Positions 5,942 to 11,409 of a stretch of 11,518 bases of DNA are shown here, in pieces. The position numbers and the translations under genes were made by a program. The stretch is from JBBRYB01 sp038238115 (lineage in GTDB: Bacteria; Actinomycetota; Actinomycetes; Propionibacteriales; Nocardioidaceae): contig JBBRYB010000079.1 of assembly GCA_038238115.1 (NCBI GenBank), positions 1 through 11,518 on the forward strand, written 5' to 3'. A model generated the notes under the pieces. The model saw nothing but the letters and a program-made list of their open reading frames with translations, searched no databases and was not told the origin of the DNA. Position 1 is the stretch's first letter. Each line of letters begins with the position of its first letter.

Positions 5942-6216
5942 GTGTGGGGACCTTATGGGTCGGCCAAGTAACTCAATCGGTTACCGGGCGAGCTCCCGCC
6001 AGCCATTGAAGATGTTGATCGTCAGGGGGCAGGAACCGGGGCGGATGACCGAAACCATCGCTGACTGGTGGACCGCCCTGGCCGCTGTCATCCGCGGCTG
6101 GACGCCCGGTCGGCGACCTCGGCCGGTCGGTCGGCTGATGGTGAACGCGTCCTTGTCACAGGGCTAAACTGCGCGGAGGTCCTCCACACTCGTGGAGCTC
6201 GGAAAGGGGGTACAGA
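5942..6216 (+). other. Spacer between IS6 and the RCC1-type gene
   Basis: No established gene. A 40-residue ORF (ATG 6045 to TAA 6167, beginning M-T-E-T-I-A-D-W-W-T-A-L-A-A-V-I) has only a weak ribosome binding site and no recognised family. The RCC1-type gene's signals are at the right end: a TAAACT (6165-6170) that could be a -10 box, a 6-bp hairpin CTCCAC/GTGGAG (6183-6188, 6193-6198), and the ribosome binding site AAAGGGGG a few bases before its GTG. Confidence 0.4.
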
Positions 6217-7379
6217 GTGTCTCGTAGTCCTGTCATGGCTGTCATCTTCGGTCTGACGGTGCTCCCAGGGTCCGTGCTCGGTCTTGCCAACCCGGCGACG
6301 GCGAGCACCACCTCGCCGCCCCCCACTTCCACGGGGCAGGTGTGGTCGCAGATCAGTGCTGGGTCTCGGCACACCTGTGCGATTCGCCGAGACCACACGC
6401 TCTGGTGCTGGGGTTACAACATCAACGGGCAGCTCGGCACCGGCGACACCCATCGACGCATCCTCCCGGCTCAAGTCGGGACCGACCAGAACTGGTCCTC
6501 CGTCGGCGCCGGCGGCCTCCACACCTGCGCCACCCGAACCAACCACACGCTCTGGTGCTGGGGGTACGGTCACTCGGGAGCCCTCGGGTACGGACAGTTC
6601 TTCGACCGGCACGACCCGACCCAGGTCAAGGGCGGAGCCGTCTGGCTGCGCGTCACCGCGGGCGGAAGCAACACTTGCGCCACCCGCACCGATGACACCC
6701 TGTGGTGCTGGGGATACAACAACTACGGCGAGCTTGGCCTCGGGGACCGGACCGAGCGGGCCAGCCCGACCCAGGTCGGCGTGGACACCGACTGGGCAGA
6801 CCCGAGCGGCGGCGAGCTCCACACCTGCGCCACCCGCACCGACCACACGCTCTGGTGCTGGGGGTACAACGGCACGGGCCAACTCGGTCTTGGCGACTCA
6901 ACACTCGATACCAACCCGCGCAGGTCGGCGTCGCGACGGATTGGGCCCGATTCTCCGCGGGAGGCGACATCGACAGCCACACTTGCGCAACGCGCATCGA
7001 CCAAACCCTATGGTGCTGGGGAGCGAACGGCGACGGCCAGCTCGGCCTGGGCGACAATGTCGAACGGACTAGTCCCACCCAGGTCGGCGCCGAAACCGAT
7101 TGGGCGAAGGTCGACACTGGCGGCATGCACTCCTGCGCCGTCACGGTGACCCGAACCCTCTGGTGCTGGGGGAACAACGCCGACGGCGAGCTTGGCCTCG
7201 GTGACACGACGAACCGATTGACACCAACCGAGGTCGGCGCAAAGACGAACTGGCGTCAGCCGAGTGCCGGCTGGACCCAAACGTGCGCCATCCGCATCTC
7301 GCGCAGCCTATGGTGCTGGGTAAGCAATCAATACGGCCAACTGGGGCTCGGGGACACGGATGACCGACTGACCCCATGA
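6217..7379 (+). pseudogene. Secreted RCC1-type seven-blade repeat protein, one frameshift
   Basis: The GTG at 6217 has AAAGGGGG about 6 nt upstream. Residues 1-29 are a signal peptide (hydrophobic V-M-A-V-I-F-G-L-T-V-L-P-G-S-V-L-G-L, cleavage after A-T-A). Seven RCC1-type units follow, each with H-T-C-A-x-R, T-L-W-C-W-G, G-x-L-G-x-G-D and P-x-Q-V-G, so each blade carries two cysteines ten residues apart. After blade 4, at about 6916-6920 (CCCGCGC, where one G appears missing), the reading frame shifts. Blades 5-7 continue without change in the next frame to the TGA at 7377. With one base restored the product would be 387 residues. Bacterial RCC1-like propellers are mostly extracellular with unknown partners. 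The gene ends abruptly after D-D-R-L-T-P, before the expected Q-V-G, at the junction with a TetR remnant. If the missing base is a sequencing error, it is an intact gene with a clipped tail. Confidence 0.85.
6397..7379 (+). repeat. 150-bp periodic coding repeat (RCC1 blades)
   Basis: The T-L-W-C-W-G motif begins at residues 61, 111, 161 and 211, exactly 50 residues (150 bp) apart. It then recurs at 264 in the corrected frame, and at 314 and 364, with one three-residue insertion (D-I-D-S region) between blades 4 and 5. Bases around the motif are also strongly conserved (TCTGGTGCTGGGG in many units), which suggests recent tandem duplication or ongoing homogenisation. Confidence 0.85.
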
Positions 7380-7660
7380 TCTCTGCCTCGGTTCTGCAGC
7401 CAGAGGTCGCCAGCCAAGCCCGTCCGGGACACCGATTTGCACTCATCGAGCACGCCCTGGCCCCGCTCGATCAACACCCGGCCACGGCCGCAGCAGGCGT
7501 GCTGGATCAGCTCAAGCAAGACCTGGCGATCATCGTGAGCGCCGAGGCGCTGTTCGTGCTCACCGACCTCTGCGGGCTGACCCCCAACGAAGCGATCGCA
7601 AGCGCGACCCGGACAGCAAGGGTCATCACCCAGGCAACTGTCAGCGGCATCGCGAGATAG
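7376..7660 (+). pseudogene. C-terminal fragment of a TetR/AcrR family regulator
   Basis: A 94-residue frame that matches only the ligand-binding C-terminal part of TetR-type regulators: A-R-P-G-H-R-F-A-L-I-E-H-A-L, then a helix with L-A-I-I-V-S-A-E-A-L-F-V-L-T-D-L-C-G-L-T, then E-A-I-A-S-A-T-R-T-A-R-V-I-T. The roughly 100-residue N-terminal half with the DNA-binding helix-turn-helix is missing. The ATG at 7376 overlaps the stop of the RCC1-type gene (ATGA), which would look like coupling. However, both frames lose their expected sequence at this same point, so a recombination or deletion junction is the simpler reading. Without the DNA-binding domain it cannot act as a normal repressor. Confidence 0.65.
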
Positions 7661-7773
7661 AAAGCAATCGCATATCACGCCGCGGGCGACGTGGCGTTCG
7701 CTGACCGGTGCTCTCCTCGCGATGGCCGCCGAGGCCGAAAGCCGGGACCGCATCTATCAATACCTCGCAGACT

Positions 7774-7848
7774 TGCACCCTCCCTTTCACGTGTTGGCGG
7801 GCGAGACCTACCCCTGACGGCCCTGTCGGCGTTGAGCGGGGGAGTGCA
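7774..7848 (+). repeat. Hairpin repeat, partial copy 3
   Basis: The first about 32 bases (7773-7804) match copy 1 at roughly 28 of 32 positions, including the CTCCCTTTC tract and TGTTGG-GGGCGA. The inner right arm is lost, but GGGGGAGTGCA at 7838-7848 could still pair with the left arm at 7774-7784 with one mismatch and one wobble. The gene-tail flank seen in copies 1 and 2 is absent. Confidence 0.5.
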
Positions 7849-8070
7849 CATCACCGCTGTTGGTTCTCGGCGGAATGCCAGCGGAAGCCTTGGTGGACCC
7901 TCATCCTCACTCCAGGCCATCGCTTGACTGTCAGAGGCGACGGAGTGACGCATCCCTGGGTGACTGGGCCATATCCCACGCGCGGTCTGCGCTGGGCGGG
8001 CCGAGGCATAGTGTCGTGGGGTATCGGGTTCGGTTGGTTGCGGTCGGCGTGTGCCGTCGCAAGATCGTTG

Positions 8071-8085
8071 CCGCGAGGGACGCGG
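8071..8085 (-). terminator. Short hairpin abutting the GNAT stop codon
   Basis: CCGCG (8071-8075) and CGCGG (8081-8085) form a perfect 5-bp stem with a 5-nt loop directly after the minus-strand GNAT stop. There is no U-tract. It could be a weak or factor-dependent terminator. Confidence 0.25.
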
Positions 8086-8691
8086 TCAGGTGGGAGCTAT
8101 CGTCCGGGTCATGACGCAGTTCTTCTGTCCCTTGGACCGCTCGTAGCTGAAACCGGCCTCCTCGTACATCCTGCGGGTGCCGTTGTAGAGGAAGGAGGAC
8201 GACATCTTCTTTCCCTCCGGCTGCTTCGACATGTCGTGTGGGTAGCCCTCGACCAGCCCGCCGCCTGCGTCGGCGATGAGGTCGAGGGCTCCTTGTAGGG
8301 CCAGCGCAGCGACCCCCTGCCGCCGGTAGCGTCGGTCCACGAAGATGCAGGTGATCCGGTAGTCGGGCGGCCTGACGAGTCCCGCTTCGTACTCCTGGCG
8401 GTGGTGGATGTTCGGCAGCTCCTGTGGCGGCCCGTACTCGGCCCAGGCCACCGCCTCGTCGCCGTCGAAGACCAGCGCGGCGTGTGCACGCCCCTGTTCG
8501 ACCAGCCCACACTTGAGGGTGCGGTTGCTCTCGTAGGTGCGATCCTTGTCGCGCGACAGCGTGTGGAACCAGGTGCACCAGCACCCGCCGAACACTCCGT
8601 TGTGCCGCGCGACCAGGTCGGCGAAGGCCGGCCAGGTGTCGGCCGAGAGGGGCCGGATGGTGAGGTTGTCCAATGAGGTCACGGCAGGCAT
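8086..8691 (-). CDS. GNAT family N-acetyltransferase
   Basis: A 201-residue GNAT protein that transfers acetyl from acetyl-CoA to an unknown amine. The N-terminal L-T-I-R-P-L-S-A-D-T-W (10-20) and W-P-A-F-A-D-L fit the family's first strand and helix. A cysteine/aromatic segment G-G-C-W-C-T-W-F-H (36-44) is typical of one actinobacterial GNAT subgroup. The central strands A-A-L-V-F-D-G-D-E-A-V-A-W-A-E-Y-G (71-87) precede the acetyl-CoA pyrophosphate loop I-F-V-D-R-R-Y-R-R-Q-G-V-A (117-129; R-x-x-G-x-A). The C-terminal G-T-R-R-M-Y-E-E-A-G-F (171-181) is the usual GNAT motif B. The start at ATG 8691 is chosen because the family begins near T-I-R-P. An upstream extension in the same frame lacks similarity. 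A perfect dyad lies 22 nt upstream. Confidence 0.9.
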   Translation of the reverse strand: MPAVTSLDNLTIRPLSADTWPAFADLVARHNGVFGGCWCTWFHTLSRDKDRTYESNRTLKCGLVEQGRAHAALVFDGDEAVAWAEYGPPQELPNIHHRQEYEAGLVRPPDYRITCIFVDRRYRRQGVAALALQGALDLIADAGGGLVEGYPHDMSKQPEGKKMSSSFLYNGTRRMYEEAGFSYERSKGQKNCVMTRTIAPT

Positions 8692-8712
8692 GAGGACAGG
8701 GTAGAGCGCATT

Positions 8713-8731
8713 CCGGACGATTGCCGTCCGG
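8713..8731. promoter_or_regulatory. Inverted repeat upstream of the GNAT gene
   Basis: CCGGACG (8713-8719) and CGTCCGG (8725-8731) are perfect 7-bp arms with a 5-nt loop, ending 22 nt before the GNAT start at 8691. It may be an operator overlapping the promoter or a leader hairpin. No matching regulator gene is nearby. Confidence 0.35.
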
Positions 8732-9114
8732 AGACCCGTCGGCCGTCGGAACGCCGAGCGCGGGGGAAGCTCACCTGCCGCAGCCAGGAGCAGACCGGAT
8801 CTCGGCGCGGCCTTGGGCTGGCGGCGCAAGGTGCACGCCGAATCGTCCACGGAGCCGGGCCCGTCGCCACCATGACAAGCGCGACTGACCGTCCGACCAC
8901 CACATCTACGCCGACTGCCTCCGCATGCGCCGGCTGCCAGCGGAGAGACTCACCTTCAGGTGCGCGCGGATGCGGCAGATCGGGCGAGCGTCGCCGCCCT
9001 CAGCGCCGCATGTGCCTACGGTAGAGGTCCCGGACCACCAGGTGGGCGGCCACAGGGCCGAAAGATCCTGACGCGGTGTCGAATCGGGCCGCCACCGTTC
9101 GTAGAGAAGGTGGA
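8732..9114. other. Intergenic region between divergent GNAT and YCII genes
   Basis: The two flanking genes point away from each other, so both promoters should lie here. I cannot pick out confident -10/-35 pairs. A 50-residue plus-strand ORF from about 8872 and several overlapping minus frames have no ribosome binding site or family resemblance. I see no gene. Confidence 0.45.
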
Positions 9115-9135
9115 GGGTGGCCGCAGGGGCCACCC
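9115..9135 (+). promoter_or_regulatory. Leader hairpin just before the YCII ribosome binding site
   Basis: GGGTGGCC (9115-9122) and GGCCACCC (9128-9135) form a perfect 8-bp GC-rich stem with a 5-nt loop. It ends 5 nt before the AAGGAGG (9141-9147) of the YCII gene. It could stabilise the mRNA, act as an attenuator or affect translation. Confidence 0.45.
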
Positions 9136-9151
9136 CAGCAAAGGAGGAGAG

Positions 9152-9511
9152 ATGACCGAGTACCTCATCTACTTCAACCAGCAGTGGGTGGGCGACCACA
9201 CCGAGGAGTGGTTCCGCGGGCGCGGGCCCCTCGCCATGGCGGTTGTGGACGAGATGAAGGCTGCTGGCGTGTACGTGTTCGCCGGAGGGCTGGAGGAGGA
9301 AACCGACACGGCCTTCAGCGCCGACGCGACCAGCGGCGCGTTGACGTTCACCGACGGGCCCTTCGCCGAGACCAAGGAGTGGCTGGGCGGGCTCACCGTG
9401 GTGGACGTGGCCGACGAGGATGCCGCCAGGATGTGGGCCGGCAAGATCGCAGAGGCGTGCGGCTGGCCCCAGGAGGTTCGCCGATTCGGGCCGCAACCCG
9501 GGACCCAGTGA
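9152..9511 (+). CDS. YCII-domain protein
   Basis: A 119-residue protein of the YCII/DGPF family, small ferredoxin-like alpha-beta proteins of mostly unknown enzymatic role. It shows the N-terminal strand M-T-E-Y-L-I-Y-F-N, the helix with M-A-V-V-D-E-M-K-A-A-G-V-Y-V-F-A-G-G-L (29-47), and the signature F-T-D-G-P-F-A-E-T-K-E-W-L-G-G (66-80) followed by the strand L-T-V-V-D-V-A-D-E-D-A-A (81-92). The start is fixed by AAGGAGG (9141-9147), 4 nt from the ATG. In actinobacteria many DGPF proteins sit beside an ECF sigma factor. None is present here, so the gene appears to stand alone. A strong hairpin lies directly ahead of the ribosome binding site. Confidence 0.92.
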   Translation: MTEYLIYFNQQWVGDHTEEWFRGRGPLAMAVVDEMKAAGVYVFAGGLEEETDTAFSADATSGALTFTDGPFAETKEWLGGLTVVDVADEDAARMWAGKIAEACGWPQEVRRFGPQPGTQ

Positions 9512-9579
9512 TGAGGTCGCGACTCGTCAACGGAGGGCTGAGCCAGGCGATGCCAATATCTGGACCCCGTCGCTAGTAC

Positions 9580-9771
9580 GTGTTCACGGAACTACCCCAG
9601 CAGTACCTCACGAAGAACCGCGTTCGGTACCAATGCCACGCTACGCGAGCATCCGCTTCTGCTTGTTATGCCGATGAGCGGGCGAGGCTTTGGCCGCTGA
9701 TCAAACCGTTCAGGAGAGAGAGAGTAGCCACTTCGCGCTGTCCTCGGGCCTGGACATATCCCGTTCGCTAG
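9580..9771 (+). pseudogene. Doubtful remnant, possibly deazaflavin-dependent nitroreductase tail
   Basis: The 9512-9780 interval has no solid gene. One frame contains V-R-Y-Q-C-H-A-T-R-A followed by A-D-E-R-A-R-L-W-P-L-I. This resembles the later part of F420/deazaflavin-dependent nitroreductases, which have a similar D-E-R-A-R-L-W helix. The expected following Y-x-x-Y-Q-x-R-T and I-P-V-V-V-L strand are missing and the frame closes at 9771. No ribosome binding site precedes it. It may be a fragment or a chance resemblance. Confidence 0.22.
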
Positions 9772-9774
9772 GGT
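9769..9774 (+). promoter_or_regulatory. Putative leaderless -10 box of the phosphotransferase gene
   Basis: TAGGGT is followed by 6 nt and then the GTG at 9781. No ribosome binding site precedes that GTG, so transcription probably starts at or next to it. The geometry is the same as for the DHFR-like gene. Confidence 0.45.
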
Positions 9775-9780
9775 CGGTTC

Positions 9781-10725
9781 GTGCTTAATGCGACGCATGC
9801 CGGTCTAGTCGCCGAGCGATTCGCCCTGGGTAAGCACGTGTGGCTGGACGGCCCGGTCGCCTTCGGGCATCTCGGTGAGATTTGGCAGCTGGTCACCGAG
9901 CGCGGCCGCTTCGCAGTGAAGCATGCCGGGTTCGCGGTTGCGGCCGAGGACGCAGAGTTCGACGCGGCCTACCAGGATTTGGTGCGTCTGGCGGGGGTGC
10001 CCATGCCAGCCGTCGTCCACACCAAGGACGGCACGGTGGTCGCCGACATCGGCGGCGGCCACGTGCGGATCTACGAGTGGATCGACGTACTGCCAGCTAA
10101 CAGGCGGCTGGATCCTGGCCCGTTGGGACTGCTGCTGGCGGCGATTCACGCGGTCGCGGTGCCCACCGACAAGCCTGTTGACGGGTGGTACGTCGACCCG
10201 GTCGGCGCCGAGGCGTGGCAAGAGCTGCTAGTGCGTCTACGGACGGCCGACGCCCCCTTCGTCGACCGGCTCGCGGCCCTGCTGCCCGCCGTCCTCGAGG
10301 CAGAGGGCATCCTCACCTCGCAGCACCGTGTTCAGGTCTGTCACCGGGACCTGTGGGCGGATAACCTCCGGCGCACGCCGGGCGGCGGCCTGGTCGTGCT
10401 GGACTGGGAAAACAGCGGCCCCGGCGACGTGAACGGCGAACTTGGCTGCGCGCTCTTCGAGTACGGACTGGGAGAGCCCGACCGGATGCGCACCTTGCAC
10501 GCCGCCTATCTCGACGCCGGCGGACCCGGCCGCCTGGCCGACCGCGGAGATCTGACCATGCTGGTGGCCCAAATGGGCCACATCGCCCAGTTCGGCTGCG
10601 AACGCTGGCTGACCTCCTCGACCGACCAGGACCGCGCACTCAACGCCGGCTGGGTGGCCGAGTACCTCAACGAGCCGGTCACCGTGGAGACGGTCGACCG
10701 ACTCCTCCTCGCCGTCAACGGCTGA
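9781..10725 (+). CDS. Phosphotransferase family protein (APH/choline kinase fold)
   Basis: A 314-residue kinase-fold protein of the aminoglycoside phosphotransferase superfamily. The N-lobe shows R-F-A-V-K-H (43-48), with K47 as the likely ATP-binding lysine, and the hinge V-R-I-Y-E-W-I (95-101). The C-lobe has the Brenner catalytic loop C-H-R-D-L-W-A-D-N (187-195; D190 as base, N195 for metal) and L-V-V-L-D-W-E-N-S-G-P-G-D (204-216) with metal-binding D208. All key residues are present, so it is probably active. The family phosphorylates aminoglycosides, macrolides, homoserine, choline or sugars. Nothing here fixes the substrate, and resistance should not be assumed. The GTG start at 9781 is supported by a TAGGGT box 6 nt upstream and by absence of a ribosome binding site. 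Confidence 0.9.
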   Translation: MLNATHAGLVAERFALGKHVWLDGPVAFGHLGEIWQLVTERGRFAVKHAGFAVAAEDAEFDAAYQDLVRLAGVPMPAVVHTKDGTVVADIGGGHVRIYEWIDVLPANRRLDPGPLGLLLAAIHAVAVPTDKPVDGWYVDPVGAEAWQELLVRLRTADAPFVDRLAALLPAVLEAEGILTSQHRVQVCHRDLWADNLRRTPGGGLVVLDWENSGPGDVNGELGCALFEYGLGEPDRMRTLHAAYLDAGGPGRLADRGDLTMLVAQMGHIAQFGCERWLTSSTDQDRALNAGWVAEYLNEPVTVETVDRLLLAVNG

Positions 10726-10842
10726 GGACGCGCAGCGACCACAAGTCGGCTGATCCGGTAGCCAAGGTGTCGTTTCGGCCGATCTGCACGCGGCGTTATG
10801 ACGCACCTGGATGGCGTTAGCGCGTTGCCTACTTCGGAATGG

Positions 10843-11067
10843 TCAGCGAAGGTGCTCGCGGATGCAGACGGCCAGTTTGGGTACGTCGCTGTCGCCGGCA
10901 GCGGCCAGCATGAGGGCCTCGGCCTCGTCGACCGAGTAGCTCAGGTCCCGCCCGTTGAGGATGCAGATGACGCGGCTCGCCACCCCAAGACGTTGGTCGT
11001 TTGCGGAACGTACAAGAACAGCCGCACCTGCAGTGGAACGTGGATGAGCAAGTCCAAGCCCGAGCAT
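10843..11067 (-). pseudogene. Truncated Doc/Fic-type toxin
   Basis: The minus-strand C-terminus, D-Q-R-L-G-V-A-S-R-V-I-C-I-L-N-G-R-D-L, then V-D-E-A-E-A-L-M-L-A-A-A, then D-V-P-K-L-A and a final H-L-R, matches death-on-curing (Doc) toxins, which are Fic-fold kinases or AMP transferases paired with a Phd-type antitoxin. The piece before it, L-A-H-P-R-S-T-A-G (residues 6-14), looks like the family's L-x-x-P-R-x-T-x-F-G region, joined too early, with about 20 residues between them lost. The active-site motif H-x-F-x-D-G/A-N-K/R-R is reduced to A-N-D-Q-R and its histidine is absent, so the toxin should be dead. No antitoxin gene is visible upstream. Confidence 0.6.
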
Positions 11068-11127
11068 GCGGTCTTCTATCGGTGCGGGACCCGGGGCAGT
11101 GCCCCGCGGAGTGGTGGGGTTTGAGGG

Positions 11128-11232
11128 TTGATCTTCGATGTCTACGCGCCGCTGTCGATCGCGGCGGTGGTGTCAGTATCGCTGGTCGGGTTGAGTTGGG
11201 CCATGGGTGGGCGGCACCAGATCGGGCGTTAG
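11128..11232 (+). CDS. Possible 34-residue single-span membrane protein
   Basis: A TTG-initiated ORF (the first possible start after an in-frame stop) begins L/M-I-F-D-V-Y-A-P-L-S, has a hydrophobic stretch I-A-A-V-V-S-V-S-L-V-G-L-S-W-A-M (residues 11-26) and ends G-G-R-H-Q-I-G-R. The profile is of one transmembrane helix with a basic tail inside. A GAGGG just before the TTG is too close to be a good ribosome binding site. It may be a true small protein or the N-terminal piece of a broken one. No family is recognised. Confidence 0.28.
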   Translation: MIFDVYAPLSIAAVVSVSLVGLSWAMGGRHQIGR

Positions 11233-11310
11233 GTCGCGTCAAGCGCTGCCCGAGGCCGAGCCGTCGGCAGGCACCATCAACGTCGTTATACGGCGCGTCG
11301 TCCCTGGCGT

Positions 11311-11409
11311 TCAAGCGTGGGGTGCGTGTTCGATGCTGATTGCGGCGGAGATCCAGCGCTCGTTGACGGGAAACCGCCAAGCGTGGAGCTCAGCCGAACG
11401 CGAGCTCAT
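11311..11409 (-). CDS. Possible 32-residue ORF coupled to the VOC gene
   Basis: On the minus strand an ATG at 11409 overlaps the TGA of the upstream VOC gene in an ATGA arrangement typical of translational coupling. The product begins M-S-S-R-S-A-E-L-H-A-W and contains V-N-E-R-W-I-S-A-A-I-S-I-E-H. No family is recognised and it is very short. It may be a truncated second gene of an operon or an accident of the overlap. Confidence 0.25.
   Translation of the reverse strand: MSSRSAELHAWRFPVNERWISAAISIEHAPHA

Larger units (their letters stand above)
7661..8085. other. Gene-poor spacer with partial repeat copy
   Basis: No established gene. A plus-strand frame including ATG 7722 to TGA 7817 (31 residues, A-E-A-E-S-R-D-R-I-Y-Q-Y-L-A-D-L-H-P-P-F) looks partly protein-like and runs into repeat copy 3, but it has no ribosome binding site and no recognised family. 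Other frames here look like shadows. From about 7849 to the GNAT stop I see nothing apart from the small hairpin at 8071. Confidence 0.45.

Noticed and set aside
5955..5990. tRNA-like D-arm sequence (ACTCAATCGGTTAC)
   Set aside because: A small GTAAC/GTTAC stem exists, but there is no acceptor stem, anticodon arm or T-loop (no TTC-x-A-x-T-C pattern), so it is not a tRNA.
6088..6882. 264-residue minus-strand open frame opposite the RCC1-type gene
   Set aside because: It is the antisense shadow of the repeat protein. Its own repeats (P-E-R-V-V-G-A-G-G-A) simply mirror the RCC1 blades.
7691..7927. 78-residue plus-strand open frame
   Set aside because: It has no ribosome binding site or family, and overlaps repeat copy 3 and another protein-like frame.
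8872..9024. 50-residue ORF with C-A-G-C-Q-R-R-D, faintly like the start of some transposases
   Set aside because: The resemblance is limited to a few residues, nothing follows in any frame, and there is no element end or second gene.
10798..11124. 108-residue plus-strand ORF ending with a cysteine-containing segment (V-V-C-G, S-R-T-C-S-G-T-W, F-Y-R-C-G)
   Set aside because: Its first half is the antisense of the Doc remnant. The cysteine part weakly recalls a recombinase zinc ribbon but lacks the regular C-x-x-C pairs and any recombinase body.
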